64,000 bases of DNA from Mesorhizobium sp. B4-1-3 (lineage in GTDB: Bacteria; Pseudomonadota; Alphaproteobacteria; Rhizobiales; Rhizobiaceae): NCBI RefSeq assembly GCF_006439355.1, contig NZ_VFTG01000007.1, positions 62,001 through 126,000 on the forward strand, written 5' to 3'. Of the stretch, positions 27,644 through 35,280 are shown piece after piece; position 1 is the stretch's first letter, and each line of letters starts with the position of its first letter. The notes under the pieces are model-generated. The model searched no databases and had not been told where the DNA came from. It was given only the letters and a program-made list of their open reading frames with translations. A program made the translations under genes and the position numbers.

Positions 27644-27667
27644 CGACCCGGCAGGCCTGCCGGGTCG
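27644..27667. terminator. 24-bp perfect palindrome after efp
   Basis: Two 12-bp arms without a spacer (CGACCCGGCAGG then its complement) start 27 bp after the efp stop codon. There is no T-run. It may end transcription from both convergent genes as a hairpin, or be a protein-binding site. Confidence 0.5.
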
Positions 27668-27698
27668 GTCGATGCACGCCTGATGTCAGGCAGGCTGC

Positions 27699-27986
27699 TT
27701 AGCCGCCCATCTTCTTTGCCATAGCGCAAAATTCGGCGTGCGATTTGTTAAGAGTCGTATCGCCGCAGTCCTTCAATACCGCGGTGCGTTCGTCAGGTTT
27801 CATCGACATCCATGCCGTTTTAAAGTCGGCGTCACTTCTGAGAGTTTTCATCCCAGCGTCGGTGAAAAACGGCGCCATCTTGGCCGGATCGTCGAGCGCC
27901 GAGGTACCAGATGTCGAGCCCGCTATCGCGGCCCCAGTCAGCATTGTGAAGGCCATCGCGTTCAGTGCAAGTAGCTTGAGTTTCAT
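27699..27986 (-). CDS. Small exported protein of unknown function
   Basis: A 95-aa protein with a Sec signal peptide (MKLKLLALNAMAFTMLTGAAIAG). The mature part of about 73 residues is helical, with two cysteines (KDCGDTT, EFCAMAKK) that could form one disulfide. A strong AAGGAGG site precedes the ATG. A GGAAC-N16-CGTT element 42-66 bp upstream suggests control by the general stress sigma factor EcfG. I do not recognise the family. Confidence 0.72.
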   Translation of the reverse strand: MKLKLLALNAMAFTMLTGAAIAGSTSGTSALDDPAKMAPFFTDAGMKTLRSDADFKTAWMSMKPDERTAVLKDCGDTTLNKSHAEFCAMAKKMGG

Positions 27987-28027
27987 TTTCGCATCCTCCT
28001 TACGGCCGTTTTAGGCCACGTCGAAGA

Positions 28028-28052
28028 AAACGTTTGTTGGCAACGCGGGTTC
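28028..28052 (-). promoter_or_regulatory. EcfG-type (general stress) promoter
   Basis: On the minus strand GGAAC (28048-28052) and CGTT (28028-28031) are separated by exactly 16 bp, matching the EcfG/RpoE2 consensus of alphaproteobacteria. It points toward the small exported protein gene with a predicted leader of about 35 nt. Confidence 0.6.
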
Positions 28053-28157
28053 CGGCGGGCTCTTCGTCCGCGTTGCCGTCAATCTCGGCGGCGGTATCCG
28101 AGACGGTGCAATTGGCGCTTAGTGGCCTTTGCGCTGGGAAGCATTCTGCCCGCCTAC

Positions 28158-28835
28158 TTAGCCGCAATATCGGCCAACCACTTCCACCGGCAGGCCGGCG
28201 GCTTTCCATTCCGGCATGCCGTCCTCCAGCCGGCGCGCGGAATGCCCGAGCGAGCGCAGCGTCGCGACCGCCTCGAAGGACATCACGCACCACGGGCCGC
28301 GGCAATAGGCGACGATTTCACGGCCGACAGCGGCATCGGCCGACCAGGCCTTGATTTCTCCCAGCGGCACATTGATGGCGCCGGACACATGGCCGAGCGC
28401 GAACTCGTCCGCCGGGCGGACGTCGATCACCGTCACAAGGCCATCGCGCATCAGCCTCTGAAGCTCATGGCGCGTGACCGGTCGCATATCGTCGCGCGCG
28501 TCGAAATAGCCGCGCACAATGCGGTCGACCTCCGCAAGCTGCCGCTCGGCGACGCCGCGCACGGCGGCGAAGGCGGAAAGCACGCTCGCATCGGCGAGCG
28601 AATAGCGCACGAATTTTCCATCGCGCTCGGCCGAGACGATGCCGGCGCGGCGCAGCGCCTGCAGATGTTGGGAGATGTTGGCGACCGGCTGGCCAAGCTT
28701 CGCGGCGAGCGCCTCGACGCTGCGCGCCCCTTGCGCGATGTGCTCGATCAACTCCAAGCGCAGCGGGTGGCCGAGCGCCCTGGCAACGATCGCGAACTGT
28801 TCGTAGAGCGCCTGTTTCGGATTGCGGATTGACAT
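28158..28835 (-). CDS. ArsR-family regulator fused to a rhodanese domain
   Basis: A 225-aa fusion. Residues 10-95 are an ArsR winged helix (LGQPVANISQHLQALRRAG), and residues 125-222 are a rhodanese domain with the active-site loop YCRGPWC (Cys178, Cys183). The start at 28835 follows an AGAAAGG site; the frame is open to 28853. The ArsR part has no cysteine at all, so it cannot sense persulfide with the cysteine pair used by BigR/SqrR. A perfect inverted repeat just upstream is the likely operator. It is divergent from a persulfide-dioxygenase-like gene. Confidence 0.88.
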   Translation of the reverse strand: MSIRNPKQALYEQFAIVARALGHPLRLELIEHIAQGARSVEALAAKLGQPVANISQHLQALRRAGIVSAERDGKFVRYSLADASVLSAFAAVRGVAERQLAEVDRIVRGYFDARDDMRPVTRHELQRLMRDGLVTVIDVRPADEFALGHVSGAINVPLGEIKAWSADAAVGREIVAYCRGPWCVMSFEAVATLRSLGHSARRLEDGMPEWKAAGLPVEVVGRYCG

Positions 28836-28846
28836 CGACCTTTCTG

Positions 28847-28876
28847 CCGTCATTCAATGGAGTAATTGAATGACGG
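28847..28876. promoter_or_regulatory. Probable operator of the ArsR-rhodanese protein
   Basis: A perfect 12-bp inverted repeat, CCGTCATTCAAT and ATTGAATGACGG, with a 6-bp spacer (GGAGTA). It sits between the divergent arsR-rhodanese and metallo-hydrolase genes, 11 bp from the first start codon, which suits autorepression. Confidence 0.75.
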
Positions 28877-28942
28877 TTTCGACCATTGCTGTCAAGCGAA
28901 GCGGCTTGCCAGCGGCGCAGCTGCTCGTTCGGAGGGAAAGCG

Positions 28943-29674
28943 ATGATACTCAGGCAATTCCTGCACACCGACCCGGTTGCCGTATCCTATCTGTTCGGCT
29001 GCGGCGGCAAGGCGTGCGCGGCAGTCGTCGATCCGATCGGCGACATCGCGCCCTATATCGAGGCGGCGCGCGCGACAGGCATGCGCATCCTCTATGTCGT
29101 CGACACGCACATCCATGCCGACCATATCTCGGCGGGACGCGCGCTGGCCGAAGCGACCGGCGCCGAATACGTGCTGTTCGAAGGTGCTGCAGCCGACTTC
29201 CCGTTCCGGCGCGTCAAGGACGGCGAGGTGCTGGAGCTCGGCAACGTGACGGCGACGGTGATGCACACGCCTGGCCACACGCCGGAGCATCTGAGCCTTC
29301 TGGTCACCGACCGGACGCGATCGAGCGAACCCTGGTTCGTGTTCACCGGGCACACGCTGATGGTCGGCGATCTCGGTCGCACCGAGCTTGCTTCAAGCGT
29401 GGAGGACGGGGCGCGTGCGCTCTATGCCAGCGTGCGGCGGCTAAAAGAACTGGCGGATCACATCGAGGTGCTGCCCGGCGCCTATTCGGGCTCGGTCTGT
29501 GGTCGTTCGCTGAGCGGCAAGCCGACATCGACCATCGGCTTCGAGCGGCGCTTCAACAAGGTCTTCCGGATCGAGGACGAGGGTGAGTTCGTCGCCGCCA
29601 TGACCGCCGACATTCCTCCCCCGCCGCCGGAGGCTGCCCGGACCCGGGCGCTCAACGCCGGAGCGAAACCTTGA
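28943..29674 (+). CDS. Metallo-beta-lactamase-fold hydrolase, persulfide-dioxygenase-like
   Basis: A 243-aa MBL-fold protein. Metal motifs are THIHADH (His56, His58, Asp60, His61), a later TPGHTPEH and TGHTLMVGDLGRT. The GDLGRT segment and the pairing with rhodanese point to the ETHE1/Blh/CstB branch that oxidises glutathione persulfide to sulfite, rather than to a lactamase. The ATG at 28943 has a GGAGG site 7 bp upstream. It is divergent from the ArsR-rhodanese gene and overlaps the MFS gene by 4 bp. Confidence 0.85.
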   Translation: MILRQFLHTDPVAVSYLFGCGGKACAAVVDPIGDIAPYIEAARATGMRILYVVDTHIHADHISAGRALAEATGAEYVLFEGAAADFPFRRVKDGEVLELGNVTATVMHTPGHTPEHLSLLVTDRTRSSEPWFVFTGHTLMVGDLGRTELASSVEDGARALYASVRRLKELADHIEVLPGAYSGSVCGRSLSGKPTSTIGFERRFNKVFRIEDEGEFVAAMTADIPPPPPEAARTRALNAGAKP

Positions 29675-30933
29675 GCACAGCGGCGTCCGCCGTCGCGCTC
29701 GGCCTCAAGGCCAACTGGAAGCAATTTTCGCTCCTGGTGCTGATCAACGCCTTTGTCGGCGGCATGGTCGGCATCGAACGGACCGTCGTGCCGCTGATTG
29801 GCGCGGAGGAATTCGGCGTCGCGTCGACCACATTGGTCGTGTCCTTTATCGTCAGCTTCGGCGTGGTCAAGGCCTGCGCCAACCTCGTCTCCGGCCAGCT
29901 TGCCGACAGATGGGGCCGCAAGCGCGTGCTGACCCTCGGCTGGCTGTTCGGCCTGCCGGTGCCGTTCATCATCATCTGGGCGCCGAGCTGGGGCTGGATC
30001 GTCGCCGCCAACGCGCTGCTCGGCATCAACCAGGGCTTCGCCTGGTCGATGACAGTGATCATGAAGGTCGACCTGGTCGGACCGAAATCGCGCGGGCTCG
30101 CCGTCGGCCTCAACGAGTTCGCCGGCTACCTCGCCGTCGGCGTCACGGCATTCCTCACCGGCTATCTGGCGAGCCGTTACGGGCTGCGCCCGGTGCCGAT
30201 CTATCTCGGCGTCGGCTATGCGGTTCTGGGTGCGGCGCTGTCGATCCTGCTCGTGCGCGACACGCGCGAGCATGTGCGGCTGGAGCTGGCCAATCATCCA
30301 AAACAGGCTTCGCCGCTCAGCTTCCGCGAGATCTTCATGCTGACCTCGTTCGGCGATCGCAATCTGTTCGCAGCCTCGCAGGCCGGCCTGGTCAACAACC
30401 TGAATGACGGCATGAGCTGGGGGCTGTTCCCGCTCTTCTTCGTCGCCAATGGGCTCGGCGTCGAGCGCATCGGCATCCTCAAGGCGGTCTATCCGGCGGT
30501 GTGGGGCATCCTTCAGGTCGCCACCGGGCCGTTGAGCGACCGCTGGGGCCGCAAGGGGCTGATCGTCGCCGGCATGTGGGCGCAGGCAGCCGGGCTCCTC
30601 TTGACCGCCATGACGCGCGATTTCGGCTGGTGGCTGCTGGCGAGCCTTTTGCTCGGCCTCGGCACCGCCATGGTCTATCCGAGCCTGATCGCCGCGGTGT
30701 CGGACGCCTCGCATCCCTCCTGGCGGGCACGCGCGCTCAGCGTCTATCGCTTCTGGCGCGACCTCGGCTACGCGATCGGTGCGCTGTCCGCCGGCCTGAT
30801 CGCGGATTTCTTCGGCTTCGCCGCGGCGATCTTGGCCATTGCCGCATTGACCTTCCTGTCGGGCGCGATCGTCGCGGTGACGATGCGCGAGCCGCGTTCT
30901 GCCGCCGTGGCTCCGACATCGGCCGATCGTTGA
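29671..30933 (+). CDS. MFS transporter
   Basis: A 420-aa protein with twelve predicted transmembrane helices and two MFS loop signatures (GQLADRWGRKRVL; GPLSDRWGRKGLI). It starts at a TTG that overlaps the TGA of the hydrolase gene, so translation is coupled and the transporter belongs to the sulfur-detoxification operon. Its cargo could be a sulfur oxyanion or an organic sulfur compound, by context only. Confidence 0.85.
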   Translation: MSTAASAVALGLKANWKQFSLLVLINAFVGGMVGIERTVVPLIGAEEFGVASTTLVVSFIVSFGVVKACANLVSGQLADRWGRKRVLTLGWLFGLPVPFIIIWAPSWGWIVAANALLGINQGFAWSMTVIMKVDLVGPKSRGLAVGLNEFAGYLAVGVTAFLTGYLASRYGLRPVPIYLGVGYAVLGAALSILLVRDTREHVRLELANHPKQASPLSFREIFMLTSFGDRNLFAASQAGLVNNLNDGMSWGLFPLFFVANGLGVERIGILKAVYPAVWGILQVATGPLSDRWGRKGLIVAGMWAQAAGLLLTAMTRDFGWWLLASLLLGLGTAMVYPSLIAAVSDASHPSWRARALSVYRFWRDLGYAIGALSAGLIADFFGFAAAILAIAALTFLSGAIVAVTMREPRSAAVAPTSADR

Positions 30934-31040
30934 GGCCGCCTCCGGAACGAGGGCCGCGTTTACGTTAATGGAAGCTTGATGCTGCGCGGGACGTGCCGGT
31001 CCGCTACAGTCTGGACAGGTAAATTTCCTCGAGATCGTTC

Positions 31041-32129
31041 ATGACCAACCCGAACCGTATGCCGTGGGTAGACACGGCAAAAGGCCTTTCCATCATCCTG
31101 GTGGTGATGATGTACTCGGCCTACAACACCGGCGAATATACCGGCGGCGTCGGTTTCCTGCATTATGTCATCGGCTTCGCGACGCCCTTCCGCATGCCGG
31201 AATTCTTTTTGATCTCGGGCCTGTTCCTGTCGCAGGTGATAGACCGGCCGTGGCGGCGCTATGTCGACCGGCGCGTCGTCCACTACCTCTATTTCTACGT
31301 GCTTTGGGCGGTCATCTCGATCGGGCTGAAGATCGGCATCTTCAGTGGCGATCCCGCCGGCATGTTGCACGACCTCGCAATGGCGGTCGTCCAGCCCTAT
31401 GGCGTGTTGTGGTTCATCTACATGCTTGCGGTTTTCGGCATCGCCATCCGCGTGCTGCGCGAGCTTCGCGTGCCGCACTGGATCGTCATCTTGGCTGCCG
31501 CCGCGCTGCAGATGTGGGCGCCGAAGCCGGACAGCTACGCACTCGAGCAGTTCGCGGCCTATTTCGTGTTCTTCTATCTCGGCTTCGTGCTGGCGCCGCT
31601 GATCTTCCGGCTGGTCGAATGGACGCAGGCTCGTCCGGTGATCGCCGTTGCCGGCCTGCTCGCCTGGGCGTTGGTCAACGGCCTGCTCGTCTATTCGCCG
31701 GGCTATGCCATGCAGCCGGTCGGCATGCAGATGGGCCTGGCGGCATGGCCGCCGCTGCATCTTACGCTCGCCGTCGCCGGCGCGGTGGCACTGTGCGTGG
31801 CCGGCGGTTTCCTGTCGAAATTCGCCTCGATGGAGTGGCTACGCTGGCTCGGCGAGCATTCACTGGTCGTCTATGTCGCTTTCACCATCCCGATGTCGAT
31901 CTTCCGGGGCGTCATGCTCGCAAGCGGCCTTCTGACCGACACCGGCATGCTGAGCCTGGCAGTGCTGCTCGTCTCGGTCATCAGCCCGGTGGTGCTCTAT
32001 TTCATCGTCAAGCGCATCGGCTTCGGCACCTTCCTGTTCGAGCGGCCAGCCTGGGCGCATGTCGACCGGCCGAACGCCGCGAAGGCTTCGAACAAGCCCA
32101 TGACGCGGCCGGCGCGCGAGGCAGCCTGA
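31041..32129 (+). CDS. Acyltransferase 3 family membrane protein
   Basis: A 362-aa inner-membrane protein with about ten hydrophobic helices. The N-terminal RMPWVDTAKGLSIILVV segment and FRMPEFFLISGLFLS are family hallmarks of acyltransferase 3 (OafA/OpgC-like) proteins, which move acyl or succinyl groups onto periplasmic glycans or surface polysaccharides. The substrate is unknown. It stands alone between the MFS gene and the convergent beta-propeller gene. Confidence 0.85.
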   Translation: MTNPNRMPWVDTAKGLSIILVVMMYSAYNTGEYTGGVGFLHYVIGFATPFRMPEFFLISGLFLSQVIDRPWRRYVDRRVVHYLYFYVLWAVISIGLKIGIFSGDPAGMLHDLAMAVVQPYGVLWFIYMLAVFGIAIRVLRELRVPHWIVILAAAALQMWAPKPDSYALEQFAAYFVFFYLGFVLAPLIFRLVEWTQARPVIAVAGLLAWALVNGLLVYSPGYAMQPVGMQMGLAAWPPLHLTLAVAGAVALCVAGGFLSKFASMEWLRWLGEHSLVVYVAFTIPMSIFRGVMLASGLLTDTGMLSLAVLLVSVISPVVLYFIVKRIGFGTFLFERPAWAHVDRPNAAKASNKPMTRPAREAA

Positions 32130-32154
32130 CCCGGCCGCCCCTTCCGCCGGTCCG

Positions 32155-32793
32155 TTACTTGCCGCCGTGTCCCGGACGCTTTGCGGCCTTGATCTTGCCG
32201 CTGCTCCCGCCACCGCAGAAGAAGCAGCCGCCGCCGTCCGATTCCAGCCCCGACACGCCGGAAGGCATCGCCAGCTCCTGCAGCACGCCGCCCGTGTCGG
32301 GATCGACGCGCACCAGATCGCCCTCCTCACTCTCCCAAGTGGCGTGCCAGAGCTCGCCATCGACCCAGGTGACGCCGGTAACGACGCGCTTCGATTCGAT
32401 CGTGCGGATCACCTTGCCCGTTTCGGGATCGATCTGATGGATCTTATGTGCCCGGTATTCGCCGACCCAGAGCGAACCCTCGGCCCAGGCCATGCCTGAA
32501 TCGCCCCCGTTGCCGGGAGCAGGAATGGTTGCGATGACCTTGCCGATCTTGGGGTCGACCTTGTGGATGCGATCCTCGGCAATCTGGTAGAGATACTCAC
32601 CGTCGAAGGCAGTCCCGGCATGCGATGCGACATCGATCGTACGCACGATCTTGCCGCTGTCGGGATCGAGCGCGTTCAACTTGTCGCCACTGGCGAACCA
32701 GACATTTTCGCCGTCATAGGTGACTCCATTGACGCGCTCGACGCCGGGGAACGGTCCATATTCACGCAGGATCTCGGCTGCGGCTCGTTTCAT
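32155..32793 (-). CDS. Beta-propeller protein (PQQ/SMP-30/glutamine-cyclotransferase-like)
   Basis: A 212-aa cytoplasmic protein with no signal peptide. Repeated blades of the form DPxxGKxxxxI (ALDPDSGKIVRTI, KVDPKIGKVIATI, QIDPETGKVIRTI, RVDPDTGGVLQEL) alternate with tryptophan-containing strands (VWFASG, LWVGEY, LWHATW). The C-terminus has a Cys-Phe-Phe-Cys motif and a Gly/Lys-rich tail. It begins about 30 bp after the winged-helix gene and is co-transcribed with it. It may be a small-molecule sensor or hydrolase; no catalytic set is evident. Confidence 0.75.
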   Translation of the reverse strand: MKRAAAEILREYGPFPGVERVNGVTYDGENVWFASGDKLNALDPDSGKIVRTIDVASHAGTAFDGEYLYQIAEDRIHKVDPKIGKVIATIPAPGNGGDSGMAWAEGSLWVGEYRAHKIHQIDPETGKVIRTIESKRVVTGVTWVDGELWHATWESEEGDLVRVDPDTGGVLQELAMPSGVSGLESDGGGCFFCGGGSSGKIKAAKRPGHGGK

Positions 32794-32824
32794 TTTCAAT
32801 CTCCATTCGAACAATGGCCGCAGA

Positions 32825-34045
32825 CTAGTCGGTCGGCAGCGGACCGGGGAGTAACAACACAGTCGGGAATCCGGTCACCGGCGGCATCATCCAGCGTCGC
32901 GCCCGGCCCCGGCCGACCGCCTGCACCTTGTTCTGTGCCGACAGCTCTTCCAGCGCCCGCTGCACGGTGCGCGCGCTGGCGCCAAGCGCGATCGCCAGCG
33001 CGGAGCTCGACCATGCTTCGCCATCGGTCAGAAAGGCGAGCACCGCGCCATGCTCGTCTTCGACCGGCGGCGCCAGCACGACGACCCCGGAGGCGTTGAG
33101 CGGCGTCAACGCAAAGCCGCCGGCGGTCGCATTGATCTCGGCAAGCTCAGCGAGCTCGGCACGCAGCCGCCCCATCTCGACCCTGAGCCGCGCGCGATGC
33201 GATTCATCGGCATGCTTCGCCCGGAAGGCGCGCTTAAGCAGCCTCTCGCGCGATGCGTCAGCCGGCCACGCCTCGGCAAGCGTGCGCGCCAGCGCGAACA
33301 GCACCGGCCGGGTCGCGAGCGAAACCACCGCATCTGCCTCGCGCACGACGTTGCGGCAGGCATCGACGACGAGCGCGCCCGAGGTCAGCAACGCCTCGAC
33401 TTCGTCGAGCAGGAGCTCTTTCTCCGTCCCGCGCGCGACCAGCCGGCCGACTGGCGTGTTCAGAACCAGGGATGCCGCTTCGACTTCGGCCTTCAATGCC
33501 GGGATGTTGGCTTCGTAAGCGGCGAGCGATGCCCGGCCGAATGCCGAGCGCGCCGCCTTCGTCCTGAGGCGTCGCACCGCGATGCCGGCCGCCGCCAGTT
33601 CATGGGCGACGCGCGCGACCGGCGGCAACGGCGCCGGATCGAAGTCCGAAAGCAGGCGCTCGGCCTCGTCGAGCCGACCGATCAGGATGAGGCGGCGCGC
33701 CTCGAGGCTGCCGGCATAGGCGGCGTTCAGCCGATCACCATGTGCCGCAAGCGTTGCGCGGGCGGATCGCAAGGCCCGCTCCGGCCAGCCAAGGTCGCGC
33801 GAGACCAGCGCGATCTCGGCCTCGGCGACGACACAGCGGGCGCGGGCGACGGTCTCCCTCGAACTGAAGGCCCTCGCCGCGTCCTTCAGCAGCGCCTTGG
33901 CCTTGGCGAAATCGCCGAGCTGCGCCATCGCGATGCCGCGCAGCGCCAGCGCCGGCGCATCGTCGCGCAGCGCGACACGCTTCAAGGCGCCGAGCGGATC
34001 GCCCGCGGCAAGCGCGCGGCCGGCGGCGTTGATCAGCGAATCCAT
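32825..34045 (-). CDS. Winged-helix protein with helical-repeat N-terminus
   Basis: A 406-aa protein. Residues 1-270 are alpha-helical and Ala/Leu/Arg-rich, resembling TPR-like repeats (GDFAKAKALLKDAARAF, GRLDEAERLLSDF). Residues 345-390 form a C-terminal winged helix (SSSALAIALGASARTVQRALEELSAQNKVQAVGRGRARRW). It looks like a transcription factor whose helical domain senses a ligand or partner. It is divergent from the DUF899 gene (120 bp between starts) and lies upstream of the beta-propeller gene, so it probably regulates one or both. Confidence 0.78.
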   Translation of the reverse strand: MDSLINAAGRALAAGDPLGALKRVALRDDAPALALRGIAMAQLGDFAKAKALLKDAARAFSSRETVARARCVVAEAEIALVSRDLGWPERALRSARATLAAHGDRLNAAYAGSLEARRLILIGRLDEAERLLSDFDPAPLPPVARVAHELAAAGIAVRRLRTKAARSAFGRASLAAYEANIPALKAEVEAASLVLNTPVGRLVARGTEKELLLDEVEALLTSGALVVDACRNVVREADAVVSLATRPVLFALARTLAEAWPADASRERLLKRAFRAKHADESHRARLRVEMGRLRAELAELAEINATAGGFALTPLNASGVVVLAPPVEDEHGAVLAFLTDGEAWSSSALAIALGASARTVQRALEELSAQNKVQAVGRGRARRWMMPPVTGFPTVLLLPGPLPTD

Positions 34046-34165
34046 GCCGTCGCCCCAGGGTGCGCCGGATCAAATCGCGTCACACTTGTAACTCTCACCA
34101 TCGAACCATGCGGCCTATGTCTGTCCTCGTCACCCCCAACCAAACCCAAGAACGGGACAAGAGCA

Positions 34166-34915
34166 ATGACCCAACACATGAAGACACCGCCGGTCGTTTC
34201 GCAGGAAGCGTGGGAAGGCGCCTATGAAGAGATGCTGGTGAAGGAAAAGGCGCTCACCCGCGCCCGCGACGCTTTGGCCGCCGAGCGCCGCCGTATGCCG
34301 TGGATGGAAGTCAAGAAGGACTATGTCTTCGAAGGCCCGAACGGCAAGGCGAGCCTGCTCGACCTGTTCGAAGGCCGCCGCCAGCTCGTCATCTACCGAG
34401 CCTTCTTCGAGCCGGGCGTCTATGGCTGGCCCGAACATGCCTGCCGCGGCTGCTCGCTCGGCGCCGACATGGTCGGCAACCTCGCCCATCTCAACGCGCG
34501 CGACACCACGCTTGCCTATGCCTCGCGCGCGCCGCAAGCCGACATCCAGCGGCTGAAGAACCGCATGGACTGGAAGATGCCCTGGTACACCATCACCGAC
34601 AGCTGGGATAAGGATTTCGGCGTCGACGAATGGCACGGCCACAACGTCTTCATCCATGACGGCAAGCGCATCTTCCGCACCTATTTCGTCAACAACCGCG
34701 GCGACGAAGCGTTCGGCACCGTCTGGAGCTATCTCGACGTCACCGCGCTCGGCCGGCAAGAGGTGTGGGAGGATTCGCCCGAGGGCTATCCGCAGACCCA
34801 GACCTACAAATGGTGGAACTGGCACGACAACTACGAGGAAGGCGCCGCGCCCGACCAGAGGTGGGTCGAGGTGTCGGATGCCGGCGAAGCGGCGTTTCGC
34901 AACAAGAACGCCTGA
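34166..34915 (+). CDS. DUF899 family thioredoxin-like protein
   Basis: A 249-aa DUF899 protein; start at ATG 34166, since the long open frame upstream is non-coding. The thioredoxin-like core is LLDLFEGRRQLVIYRAFFEPGVYGWPEHACRGCSLGADMVGNLAHL, where CRGC is a possible redox pair. Aromatic residues crowd the C-terminus (TYKWWNWHDNYEEG). DUF899 proteins are uncharacterised and are often annotated as predicted dithiol-disulfide oxidoreductases. It is divergent from the winged-helix gene. Confidence 0.85.
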   Translation: MTQHMKTPPVVSQEAWEGAYEEMLVKEKALTRARDALAAERRRMPWMEVKKDYVFEGPNGKASLLDLFEGRRQLVIYRAFFEPGVYGWPEHACRGCSLGADMVGNLAHLNARDTTLAYASRAPQADIQRLKNRMDWKMPWYTITDSWDKDFGVDEWHGHNVFIHDGKRIFRTYFVNNRGDEAFGTVWSYLDVTALGRQEVWEDSPEGYPQTQTYKWWNWHDNYEEGAAPDQRWVEVSDAGEAAFRNKNA

Positions 34916-34926
34916 GCCTGAAGCGA

Positions 34927-34951
34927 CTCCGGCGGCCGCGAGCCGCCGGAG
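34927..34951 (+). terminator. GC-rich hairpin after the DUF899 gene
   Basis: A perfect 10-bp stem (CTCCGGCGGC) with a 5-nt loop, 12 bp after the DUF899 stop codon. It lacks a T-run, so it may attenuate or stabilise rather than terminate before the small membrane protein gene. Confidence 0.45.
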
Positions 34952-35019
34952 CCGATCTCGCCACGCCTTTCCCTCTCTCCGGCGCTTGCAAAACCCGACC
35001 GCTTCAGAAGGTGGATATC

Positions 35020-35256
35020 ATGAGCATCGACTCCCCTCGCCCGACCAGTCTGAGCGGCTTCGGCCTCGCCGACTGGCTTTGCCTCGCCGCGGCGCCGACC
35101 TTCGCGGCAATGGCCCTGCTGACAGCCGCCTATGGCGGCCACGACATGATGTGCATGTCGGGCGCCTCGCTGCTCGGCGGCATGGCGCCGATGTATCTGT
35201 TGATGGCGGCGTTCCATCTTGCGCCATGGCTGCGGCTGGTGGCGAGGCGGGAGTGA
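35020..35256 (+). CDS. Small two-helix membrane protein
   Basis: A 78-aa protein with two hydrophobic helices (WLCLAAAPTFAAMALLTAAYG and GGMAPMYLLMAAFHLAPWL) joined by a short loop containing His-Asp-Met-Met-Cys-Met. The Met/His/Cys loop could hold a metal, but this is only a pattern. It lies 104 bp after the DUF899 gene in the same direction and is probably co-transcribed. The function is unknown. Confidence 0.65.
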   Translation: MSIDSPRPTSLSGFGLADWLCLAAAPTFAAMALLTAAYGGHDMMCMSGASLLGGMAPMYLLMAAFHLAPWLRLVARRE

Positions 35257-35280
35257 AATTGACGATCGCCCGGCTCCGCC

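Noticed and set aside
28943..29674. Beta-lactamase resistance gene
   Set aside because: The MBL fold is shared by many hydrolases; the GDLGRT segment, length and rhodanese neighbour fit persulfide dioxygenase-like enzymes.
30939..30966. Possible third EcfG promoter (GGAAC ... CGTT) before the acyltransferase gene
   Set aside because: The spacing is 14 bp, not the 16-17 bp expected and seen at the two accepted sites.
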